37,044 bases of DNA from Gammaproteobacteria bacterium (GTDB lineage: Bacteria > Pseudomonadota > Gammaproteobacteria > Steroidobacterales > Steroidobacteraceae). The notes under the pieces are model-generated. The model saw nothing but the letters and a program-made list of their open reading frames with translations, had not been told where the DNA came from and did no database searches. A program made the translations under genes and the position numbers. Of the stretch, positions 27,163 through 35,274 are shown one piece after another (within the stretch, counting starts at the first letter, position 1; each line of letters starts with the position of its first letter). The stretch lies in NCBI GenBank assembly GCA_030040795.1, contig JASHTA010000453.1:1-37044 (forward strand). Reading direction: 5' to 3'.

Positions 27163-28214
27163 GGACCTTCGGCCGCGCCCGCGGCAAGCGCGGCAGCCGA
27201 GCGACGAGCGGCGCCGCCTATCGTTCGGGCGAGCGCATCCGGGACGATCGCAGTGGCGCCGTGTACGACTACCGGAACCGCCGGGATGTGCTTCACAAGG
27301 AGATTCTCCTGCCCTCGCGGTTTTCCGCCGTTGGGTCCGATCTCGATTGGGCACGTGACCGCTCCGCGTTGTGGAACGCCGCGGAGACCGTGGAACGATA
27401 CAAGAATGCCCGGGTGGCGCGCGAGTTCACGGTTGCGTTGCCCCACGAGCTCAGCCCTGAGAGGCGAGCGGCGCTCGCCCGGCGGTTCGGGCAGGAGATC
27501 TCCGATCGCTACGGAAACGCCGTCGATCTCGCCATCCACGCTCCTCGAGGAGATCCACGAAACTTTCATGCCCATCTGTTCACGACCACCCGCGAAGTGA
27601 CGCCGCAGGGCCTCGGACCGAAAACCACGCTCGAGCTCTCCGGCACGGAGCGCCATCGCCGCGGCCTATCCCGGTGGGCCGAAGAGCTGGCATACCTTCA
27701 TGAGCGCTGGGCCACGCTGGCGAACGAGACCTTGAAAGAGGCTCACATCGAGTCGCGCCTTGCGGCCATCAGCCGTACCGAGGCGCTGAGCCGCGCAGCG
27801 GTGCCCCGGTTGCCGCTTGCGGCCTATCACATGGAGCGGCGCGGCCTGCGTAGCTTCGTCGCCGAGCGCATTCGGGAGCGGCACCGCGCCGAGCTCGCGC
27901 GGCAGGTTGGCCTTTCACAGGCGACCCACCGCGAAGAGGCGCACAAAGGTTCAATATCCCAGGCGAACGATCGGGCCAGTGATCGGGCGAGTGGTCGAGT
28001 GAGCGATCGGACGAACGATCGCGCGAGCGAGGCGGCTCGCAAATGGGCCGCGGACCGCGGCACCGCGCGGTGGGGGCCTGTGAAGTCAACCGAAGACCTG
28101 CGGCGTGAGGCCGTGCGCAACTGGCTCGAGCACCGACAGCCGACACATCGGGAGGAGGCGCCGGAGCGGGAACGGACAAGGACGCCATCGCATGATTACG
28201 ATCTGGGACTGTAG
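27138..28214 (+). CDS. MobA/MobL (MOBQ) family relaxase
   Basis: MAIYYLGMRTFGRARGKRGSRATSGAAYRSGE N-terminus; VDLAIHAPRGDPRNFHAHLFTTTREV His-rich motif III. ATG 27138 overlaps the coupling-protein stop. Confidence 0.9.
   Translation: MAIYYLGMRTFGRARGKRGSRATSGAAYRSGERIRDDRSGAVYDYRNRRDVLHKEILLPSRFSAVGSDLDWARDRSALWNAAETVERYKNARVAREFTVALPHELSPERRAALARRFGQEISDRYGNAVDLAIHAPRGDPRNFHAHLFTTTREVTPQGLGPKTTLELSGTERHRRGLSRWAEELAYLHERWATLANETLKEAHIESRLAAISRTEALSRAAVPRLPLAAYHMERRGLRSFVAERIRERHRAELARQVGLSQATHREEAHKGSISQANDRASDRASGRVSDRTNDRASEAARKWAADRGTARWGPVKSTEDLRREAVRNWLEHRQPTHREEAPERERTRTPSHDYDLGL
27963..28034 (+). repeat. Imperfect 12-bp tandem repeat (about 6 units) in the relaxase C-terminal region
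   Basis: gcgaacgatcgg/gccagtgatcgg/gcgagtggtcga/gtgagcgatcgg/acgaacgatcgc/gcgagcgaggcg = ANDR ASDR ASGR VSDR TNDR ASEA. Confidence 0.85.
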
Positions 28215-28223
28215 GGGGCAACA

Positions 28224-28652
28224 ATGAAGGATGACGAGATCTCCAGCGAATTCTCGATCGTTTCCGACGAGGGGTACGTAGTCGGTACCCGGGTGCATTG
28301 CTGGAGATGCCGCGCGGTCATTGAGGTGATTTGCATTTACTGCGCGGCTGGCGATATCTGCGGCGACCGCTATGAGGATTTCACCGTGTCGAACATCACG
28401 GCGGTCGATGAGGCATTGCGGGGGCAGCTCGAGCGGTGGCCGCTCTTTCGCTTTGCGTACAGCAAGACTGCAGGCGGACGATACCTTGCCAACCACTGCC
28501 CGCACTGCCGAGCGCTGCAGGGCGACTACTTTCTCCATTGCGAGCCCAGCGGAGCATTCTTCAGCCTGAAGGGCGCGCCGCCGGGTTCCGTCGTGCTCAC
28601 TCCGCTCAGTGGCCGGATACGCTTGAGTGGAGACGAGGGCTTCGAGCCGTAG
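28224..28652 (+). CDS. Cys-rich unknown protein (putative zinc ribbon), last gene of the T4SS operon
   Basis: 142 aa; HCWRC, CIYC, CPHC, HCEP Cys pairs; starts 9 nt after the relaxase stop with a purine-rich RBS (aggggg). Confidence 0.65.
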   Translation: MKDDEISSEFSIVSDEGYVVGTRVHCWRCRAVIEVICIYCAAGDICGDRYEDFTVSNITAVDEALRGQLERWPLFRFAYSKTAGGRYLANHCPHCRALQGDYFLHCEPSGAFFSLKGAPPGSVVLTPLSGRIRLSGDEGFEP

Positions 28653-28713
28653 CCGAGCGTCCGAGTATTCCGGCCGCAAGGGCGGGCGAGCTACGGTAAA
28701 CTGCACGGGCGGC

Positions 28714-28789
28714 GCCCCCGTAGCTCAGTGGATAGAGCGACCGCCTCCTAAGCGGTAGGTCGTCGGTTCAACTCCGGCCGGGGGCGCCA
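28714..28789 (+). tRNA. tRNA-Arg (anticodon CCT)
   Basis: gcccccg...cgggggc acceptor, anticodon stem-loop accgc-ctCCTaa-gcggt, T arm gtcggttcaactccggc, encoded CCA. Confidence 0.95.
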
Positions 28790-28834
28790 ATGAAATTACG
28801 AAAATAATACAGTAAATTCAGGAATGTCCCGCGG

Positions 28835-30694
28835 TCATCGCCCTCGGATGGGGACGCTGCGATCGCGGCAGAATGATGCGCCGACTCCGGAGCCTCGGAA
28901 GCTCAAAGGACCTCCTGCCTCGTGCTTGTATCGCGCTAGCACGTCGGGACAGACGATATCGGGCTTCTCGAGATCTCCGCCGCAGTGGAAATTGGCCGCG
29001 TCGTCGCTGCTACCCGTGCCGTTGTAAATCGCGGTCTGTGGATAGGGACAGATCGGGCGCGTGCGTCCCGAGGCGGGAGCCGCAGATCCTCCCGCCGCCA
29101 AGAGCCATGCGGGAGCGGTGCCATGCTCGACCCACTTCACCAGAGCTCCGAAGGGGTCGACGGGAACCGGCCCCGTACTGCCGAATCCGCAATGACCGAC
29201 GCCAGGGGCGCGGAACAGCCGGTAGAAGCGCTGCAGCTCCTCAAAGTCCGGCTCGTCCGTCCGGCTGTAACGCAACGCCATTGCCCGGTAGTAGTTGATC
29301 ACGCCCCGCGGATAGATGAACTGGTCATTCGAGCCGACGAAGGTGATGAGCTTGCCGCCGTGAGCACGGAAGGCATCGAGCGGGGCGACCGTGTCGGTGA
29401 CATCGGCGATGTTGCGGGAGCCGTTCTGAGCGACCTTGGCATACCCGGCGAGCGAGACCGTCCGCCAGTCGAAGCTGCGATCGTGCTCGTCCCAGTGAAA
29501 CTGAGTTACACCGAGCGCGAAGGGTATCGCGCCGTCGAGGACGCGGAAGTCGCTGCCTCGGTCGAGGCCGAACCAGATCCTCTCGTGGCGCTCGTTCCGC
29601 GGTCCATCCCAGATGAGATCGATCGCGTTCGCCTCCGCGGGCGTGAGACAGTTGCTCGCTGGCGCCCTCGGACCACCGCAAATGTTGGTCCGCGCATCGA
29701 AATGGCATCCGCGAGGATCGTCGATGATGCCGTCCGTAACTCCGTCTGCGGCGTCGCAGGCGGCCACGGCCGAAACGCGAGTCTGATCGAGCTTGGCCGC
29801 CGAGATCGGTCCGCCGACGAGCTGCTTCATGACGATCTGGCCCCACATCTGCGCCGTTTGGAAACGGGTCCAGTAGATCGCTGGGGCATCTGCGAGGATG
29901 CCGTCGAGCTGATCGCCGAACTCCTGCGCGAGCAGGTATCCTTGTCGCCCGCCGGTCGAACAGCCGTTCCAGTAGTTGTATACGGGACGGACGCCGTAGT
30001 AGATGAGCGCGATCTTCTTCGACCAGAGGACCTGCTGTTCGATGGCGGTGCGGATGAAGTCCTGGATGAATTGCAGGTTGTAGGTTCCGTTCGGGTTGAC
30101 AGCGGGCTCGCAGTTTCCGCCGGCATGTCCGAGATCCGTCCCGGAGCCTACATATCCCTTGTCCACCGCGGGCGTCACGCCGAGATTTCCCGCGCAGCCG
30201 CCGCCTCCGAGACCCTCGGTGCGACCATTCCAGGCGCCCTGGGCGCCGCCGCTCCCACCGTCGCCGGCATTGAGCGGCAGACCGACGACGATGCGGATAT
30301 TCTGGCCGGGGCTGGTGCCGTAGACCAGGCTCACCTTGCAGTAGGAGCTATCGTGTCCCGCCGCGGGGACCACGACGCTCGTTGCGGATTTGATCGAGGG
30401 GTTGCCCGCGATTCCGTTCGCCGGGTCGGTGGCGAGCATCGCGCACCGCGGTGCAGTGGCCGGGCTTGGGACGGCTGCGGCAGAGGATGGCGCGGCGTGG
30501 ACGCCAACCAGAGCCGCGAGCAGCGCGGCTGCGTATCGTATTGGAGATTGAAGCGCGCCTGAAACGAGGGATCTTTCGGTATCGGACTTTCTCAGCGGCT
30601 CGAGGTGCCCGTCCTCGATCTCGTCGACTCGTGCGCGCAGGATTGCGCGCAGTAGATTGCCTCTCGGCTTGTAGTGGTGGTCGTAGGGAATCAT
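28835..30694 (-). CDS. Tannase/feruloyl esterase family alpha/beta hydrolase
   Basis: ...YYGVRPVYNYWNGCSTGGRQGYLLAQEFGDQLDGILADAPA (CS-x-GG nucleophile region) and GVGHCGFG near the C-terminus. Start uncertain: a shorter start before LVSGALQSPIRYAAALLAALVG would give a signal peptide. Confidence 0.9.
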   Translation of the reverse strand: MIPYDHHYKPRGNLLRAILRARVDEIEDGHLEPLRKSDTERSLVSGALQSPIRYAAALLAALVGVHAAPSSAAAVPSPATAPRCAMLATDPANGIAGNPSIKSATSVVVPAAGHDSSYCKVSLVYGTSPGQNIRIVVGLPLNAGDGGSGGAQGAWNGRTEGLGGGGCAGNLGVTPAVDKGYVGSGTDLGHAGGNCEPAVNPNGTYNLQFIQDFIRTAIEQQVLWSKKIALIYYGVRPVYNYWNGCSTGGRQGYLLAQEFGDQLDGILADAPAIYWTRFQTAQMWGQIVMKQLVGGPISAAKLDQTRVSAVAACDAADGVTDGIIDDPRGCHFDARTNICGGPRAPASNCLTPAEANAIDLIWDGPRNERHERIWFGLDRGSDFRVLDGAIPFALGVTQFHWDEHDRSFDWRTVSLAGYAKVAQNGSRNIADVTDTVAPLDAFRAHGGKLITFVGSNDQFIYPRGVINYYRAMALRYSRTDEPDFEELQRFYRLFRAPGVGHCGFGSTGPVPVDPFGALVKWVEHGTAPAWLLAAGGSAAPASGRTRPICPYPQTAIYNGTGSSDDAANFHCGGDLEKPDIVCPDVLARYKHEAGGPLSFRGSGVGASFCRDRSVPIRGR

Positions 30695-30903
30695 TATGGC
30701 GGCATCCGCGCGGACCTTCCCGCTGGAAGCATATCATCTAGGATGGCACCGAAGCCGGCCGCGGATTGCCGAAGGCGGGGTCGGAACCGAGGAGATTCTC
30801 GTTGACTTGGCGCTCACGTTCCCCTCGGTCCCGAAGGCCGACTTTCGTCATGCGAGCGCGCAGCTGCGCGACCGGCGCCGCCGCTCCCCATACTTGCGGG
30901 TCG

Positions 30904-31458
30904 TTACGTTTTCGACGGCCGCTTGGCGAGCTTTCTCTGCAGCGTCCGGCGCTGCATTCCGAGAGTCCGCGCGGTCTTCGAGACATTGCCCTCGTGGTCG
31001 GCGAGCACTCTTTGGATGTACTCCCACTCCAGACGGCGGACGGAGGGGCGCTCGAGAGGCCGGTCCCGGAGCGCGTGAGACCGGCCGCCCCTCAGCGCCT
31101 CGAGTATCTCCGTCACCCCGACGGGTTTCGCCAGGTAATCGCTCGCGCCCCTCTTGATCGCCTGGACCGCGGTGGCGACGCTCGCATAGCCGGTGAGCAC
31201 GAGAATGCGGATCCCAGGATGCCGGTCCACCAGCGGCGGCACGAGCTCGAGGCCCGATTCCCTGTCGAGCCGCAGGTCCACGATCGCCGCTTGCAGCGGC
31301 CCGACCGCGCTCACCTCAAGAGCCTCTCGAACCGACGCCGCCGTTTCCACGAGATATCCGTGCTTGCCGAGAGCGCGCGCAAGCAGTCCGGCCGCCGTGG
31401 GATCGTCCTCCACGATCAACAGGCGATCGCCGGCCGGGGCCTCTTCAGTCGAGGCCAT
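30904..31458 (-). CDS. regA: RegA/PrrA/ActR-type response regulator (Fis-type HTH)
   Basis: LLIVEDDP...AAIVDLRLDRESGLELV...VLTGYASVATAVQAIKRGASDYLAKP; C-terminal LEWEYIQRVLADHEGNVSKTARTLGMQRRTLQRKLAKR. Confidence 0.9.
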   Translation of the reverse strand: MASTEEAPAGDRLLIVEDDPTAAGLLARALGKHGYLVETAASVREALEVSAVGPLQAAIVDLRLDRESGLELVPPLVDRHPGIRILVLTGYASVATAVQAIKRGASDYLAKPVGVTEILEALRGGRSHALRDRPLERPSVRRLEWEYIQRVLADHEGNVSKTARTLGMQRRTLQRKLAKRPSKT

Positions 31459-32731
31459 TCGCCGCCTCGCTCGCCTGCGCAGGCATGAAGATCGTCGTGC
31501 GCGTGCCGCCTCCGGGACGTGTTGCGAGAGTCAGATCGCCGTTGAGGCGGTTCAAGTTGGCGTGCGAGAGCACGAGGCCGAGGCCGAACCCCTTCGCCTT
31601 CGTCGTGAAGATGGCCTTTCCGGCGCGTTGCTGCACGTCGGCGCCCAAGCCCGGCCCTTCATCGTCGATGCAGAGCCGAACGCCCCGCTCATCCCCCGAT
31701 ACCGCCACCTTTACGACGACGGAGCCCATCGAGGCGCTCGCCTCGCCGGCATTGTCGAGCAAGTTCGTCAGGGCCTGCGCAAAACCGGCGTCTACGATCA
31801 CGTGCGGATCGCCCGCGAGCGCCTGCCACTCCACCTCGAGCCGGATCGCGGGCCGCACGATGCTCCAGCTGTCGAGGACCCCCTGCAGCACGCCGCGCAC
31901 CGGTGCGGCATGCCGCTCGAGAATGCGCGGCCGGCCGGCGGCCTGCAGGAGCGTCGTGAGCTTGTCCTTGCAAACCCGGATCTGCTTCTCGAGCAGAGAT
32001 AGATTGTTGCCGAATTCCTCATCTATCTTCCTCGCCGCTCGCAGCTCGGATGCGAGTATCGCCATCGATTGAAGCGGTGTGCTCAGCTCGTGGGCCGTGC
32101 CGGCCGCGAGCACGCCCATCGCGTTCAGGTGCTCCTGCTGCATCATCTCCTCGCGCAGAGCTGCCATCGCGCTCTCCCGCCGGCGCATCTCGGACGCCAT
32201 GATGGACAGCGCCGCCGCGAGCAGCAGGGCGCTGATCGCGAACGTCACGTGCATGCCCGCCACGTGCAGGTCGAAGGCGCTCTCGAGATTCATGCGCATG
32301 AAGGTGAGCGTCGTGAAGCGGTCTATGAGCCACACGTAGCATCCGAGGCACGCCGCGGTGATGATCGCGGTGTATCGCCACGCGAGGCCACCCGCCGACA
32401 GCGCGACAGGCAGAAGATAGAGCGATGCGAAGGGATTGGTGGTGCCGCCGCTCAGGCAAAGCAGCGCGGTGAGCTCGGCGATGTCGATGAGAAGCTGGAA
32501 GGCGACCTCCACCTCCGTGGCCGGTACCTTCGTGCGCAACCGTAGCCCGGTCAGCACCACGGTCGCGGCAAGCCCCGCTATGACGCCCGCCATGACGGCG
32601 ATCGGCAGCTCGATCCCGAGCCATCGGTGAATCACCGCGATCGTGATGGATTGCCCGACGATGGCGAACGTCCGCAGCCAGAGCAGCAGTTGCAGGAATT
32701 TACGGGGCGATGCGATCAGCTGCAGCTGCAT
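31445..32731 (-). CDS. regB: RegB/PrrB/ActS-type redox-sensing histidine kinase
   Basis: Six-TM N-terminus with LSGGTTNPFASLYLLPVAL (GGxxNPF), H-box AAGTAHELSTPLQSM, Cys in QIRVCKDKL, N/G boxes LLDNAGEAS and GLGLVLS. Confidence 0.9.
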   Translation of the reverse strand: MQLQLIASPRKFLQLLLWLRTFAIVGQSITIAVIHRWLGIELPIAVMAGVIAGLAATVVLTGLRLRTKVPATEVEVAFQLLIDIAELTALLCLSGGTTNPFASLYLLPVALSAGGLAWRYTAIITAACLGCYVWLIDRFTTLTFMRMNLESAFDLHVAGMHVTFAISALLLAAALSIMASEMRRRESAMAALREEMMQQEHLNAMGVLAAGTAHELSTPLQSMAILASELRAARKIDEEFGNNLSLLEKQIRVCKDKLTTLLQAAGRPRILERHAAPVRGVLQGVLDSWSIVRPAIRLEVEWQALAGDPHVIVDAGFAQALTNLLDNAGEASASMGSVVVKVAVSGDERGVRLCIDDEGPGLGADVQQRAGKAIFTTKAKGFGLGLVLSHANLNRLNGDLTLATRPGGGTRTTIFMPAQASEAANGLD

Positions 32732-32794
32732 GTCTGCTCATCTCGGGACGGTATGCAAGATCCGCGGGTGCAAGAGCGAGCGCCGCAATTCCAC

Positions 32795-32815
32795 GCTGCG
32801 TCAATATGACGCAGC
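32795..32815. promoter_or_regulatory. Candidate RegA/PrrA box: GCTGCGTCA-ATA-TGACGCAGC
   Basis: Perfect 9-bp inverted repeat with 3-nt spacer; contains GCGTC-N5-GACGC, in the divergent regB/TonB-receptor gap. Confidence 0.7.
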
Positions 32816-32976
32816 TTCCGTGACGGCCCCTGTCGCTAGAATATCTCCAATTCGGCTCGAGATCTCGCATCACTCACGGCGGCAGCCTCTTGCGGGGGCC
32901 GGCGTCCTGCGTCCTGCGCGATCTCAACCGGCGAACTGCGGTCAGACGGTCTCGAGAGGGTTGGGGTCCACCGCTC

Positions 32977-35211
32977 ATGAAAGCTCGTCATGCGGCACGC
33001 CTGTTGCTGATCGCGGCGGTCTTTGCGGCCTCCGCGGCGGTCCGCGCTCAAGAGGCCAGCTCGTCCGCCGATCTCGAGAGCGTCGTGGTGACGGCCACTC
33101 GATCGGATACGACGCTCGAGAACATGCCGCTCTCCACAACGATCATCTCGCGGCAGCAGATCGAGGCGTCCCCGGCGACCACAGTGGATCAGTTGCTGCG
33201 CCAAGTGCCCGGGCTGCTCGTGCCCGGATCGCCGTTCTATACCACCGATCCGACGGGCTTCAACATCACCCTGCGCGGCTTGAGCAAGAACGTGCTGGTA
33301 CTGGTCGACGGCGTGCCGATCATGGACCCGTTCTACTCGACCATTCAGTGGTTCCGCGTGCCGCTCGGCGACATCGACCACATCGAGATCGTGCGCGGAG
33401 GCGGCTCCGCCTTGTGGGGCAACCTCGCCGTCGTCGGCGTGATCAACATCATCACCAAGCGCCCCCGGACGGACGACGGTGACGTCTCGTTCACCGGTGC
33501 CAGCCTGGGCACGTACACCGCTGCGGTGAACAAGAATGAGGAGGTCAACGAGGCGCTGAGCTTCGATCTGTCGGCCGACACCTTCCAGAGCAAGGGATAC
33601 GACAATGCTCCGGAGAGCCTGCGTGCGGCATTCTGGCCCGGGCGGGACAACTCGGCATCGAGCAGCCAGAACGTGCGGCTCGGCGCCTACTTCCAGCCGA
33701 CCGATGATCTCAGCGGCTTTCTGCGTGCGGGCTACCACGTGCAGGACGAGGACATCGGCGGCTACGCTTACGGAGCGAACGATCAGAAGGGGCCGGACTT
33801 CCAGGGCGGCTTGACGGAGAGATTCGACGCTGCGAGCCGCCTGGCGGCGACGATCTACGGACAGGACGTGAATTTCACCAAGTACAACGGCGCGGGATGC
33901 TACGAGGCGGCCACTTTCGCGTGCGGGGCATACGTATCTGGCGCCGGCGCGTCGATCGCGCAGCAAGCCGGCCAGGTGCTGCAATACGCCACCTCGTACG
34001 ATGAGAACCCGTACCGCGAGCGCGGTGCCTCGCTGGTTTACTCGCACGAGTTCGCGGGCATGCTGAGCGATGCCGAATTCGGCGTCGACTACCGAGGGCT
34101 CGTGGCCGAGGACTCTCAACAGGCGTTCCGGGCTCCGACCGTCGCGCTACCGGAGGTGCTGCGCGTCCAGCGCACGAACTACGGCGCGGGCACTCAAACC
34201 TTCCTCGGCGTGTTCACCCAGTTCAAGCTGCAGCCGCTCCAACGGCTGGACATCACCTTGAGCGCTCGCGAGGACCGCTACGTGAGCGACGACGGTGCGG
34301 CGATCCAGACCGATTATTCGAACGTGGCGGCGCCCGTTGCTGGCGCCCCGCTCGGGGGCCCGGTTCCGAGCAACAGCACAACCCGGTTCGATCCAAGCCT
34401 CTCGGTGCTGTATCGGGCGACCGGCGAGCTGAGCTTTCGCGCCGCGGCATACGAGGGATTCCGCGCACCCGGCTTGAACAACATGTATCGCACGTACGGC
34501 AGCAGCTCCATCTCGATCGCGAATCCCCTGCTTGGTCCGGAGACCCTGGTCGGCGAGGAAGCCGGCTTGGACTGGCGGCGCGGTGATTTCGACATCAGCG
34601 TGACGGGGTTCGAGGAGAACGTGAAGAATCTCGTCGCCACCTACTACATCGAGCCCGGAGCGGTGATCCCCGCGGCGGTCCTCGCGATCTGCGGCGCCGG
34701 CTACACCGGCGTCGCAAATACCTACTGCCCGGGCACGGTGACCTTCTACACGAACGGGCAGAACGAGCGTTCAAAGGGCGTCGAGCTGGAGGGCGGATGG
34801 AAGATCTCGAGCACGCTCCAGCTCGAGTCCTACGTCACCGAGACGAGCGCCTACTATACGTGGACCGACACGGGCGATCCGACCGGCCAGCAGCTGCCCT
34901 TGGTGCCCCGCTACGTCGGAGGCGGCAGCCTTACCTGGAACACGCTTGACACCTGGACACAATTCCTCGACGTTCGCTATAACGGCGCCATGACGCTCGG
35001 CAGCCTCACTCAGGCGCCGCTGTTTCGCCAGGGCGGCTACACGGTGCTCGACTTCAGCAGCACGTACAAGTTCGGTCATGGCCTGAGCGTGAGCGCCTCC
35101 ATCCAGAACATCCTGAACAAGGTGTACACGGACAGCAGCGCGAGCAACCTGCAAGGCGTGACGATCGCCATGCCGCGCGCGATCAGCGTCACGCTGCGGC
35201 ACAGCTTCTGA
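32977..35211 (+). CDS. TonB-dependent outer-membrane receptor
   Basis: Signal peptide from ATG 32977; TonB box-like LESVVVTATR; plug GFNITLRGLSKNVLVLVDGVPI, IEIVRGGGSALWGNLAVVGVINIITKRP; C-terminal VTLRHSF. Confidence 0.93.
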   Translation: MKARHAARLLLIAAVFAASAAVRAQEASSSADLESVVVTATRSDTTLENMPLSTTIISRQQIEASPATTVDQLLRQVPGLLVPGSPFYTTDPTGFNITLRGLSKNVLVLVDGVPIMDPFYSTIQWFRVPLGDIDHIEIVRGGGSALWGNLAVVGVINIITKRPRTDDGDVSFTGASLGTYTAAVNKNEEVNEALSFDLSADTFQSKGYDNAPESLRAAFWPGRDNSASSSQNVRLGAYFQPTDDLSGFLRAGYHVQDEDIGGYAYGANDQKGPDFQGGLTERFDAASRLAATIYGQDVNFTKYNGAGCYEAATFACGAYVSGAGASIAQQAGQVLQYATSYDENPYRERGASLVYSHEFAGMLSDAEFGVDYRGLVAEDSQQAFRAPTVALPEVLRVQRTNYGAGTQTFLGVFTQFKLQPLQRLDITLSAREDRYVSDDGAAIQTDYSNVAAPVAGAPLGGPVPSNSTTRFDPSLSVLYRATGELSFRAAAYEGFRAPGLNNMYRTYGSSSISIANPLLGPETLVGEEAGLDWRRGDFDISVTGFEENVKNLVATYYIEPGAVIPAAVLAICGAGYTGVANTYCPGTVTFYTNGQNERSKGVELEGGWKISSTLQLESYVTETSAYYTWTDTGDPTGQQLPLVPRYVGGGSLTWNTLDTWTQFLDVRYNGAMTLGSLTQAPLFRQGGYTVLDFSSTYKFGHGLSVSASIQNILNKVYTDSSASNLQGVTIAMPRAISVTLRHSF

Positions 35212-35274
35212 TGTGGGCTCGTGCGCTCGGCTCCCGGCAGCAGCAACTCGAGCGGTGTCCCGAAGGTTAATGAC

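Noticed and set aside
28985-30562. 525-aa plus-strand ORF opposite the tannase-like gene
   Set aside because: Shadow ORF of the minus-strand hydrolase; no recognisable motif.
32836-34119. 427-aa minus-strand ORF opposite the TonB receptor
   Set aside because: Shadow ORF; the plus-strand TonB plug motifs are unambiguous.
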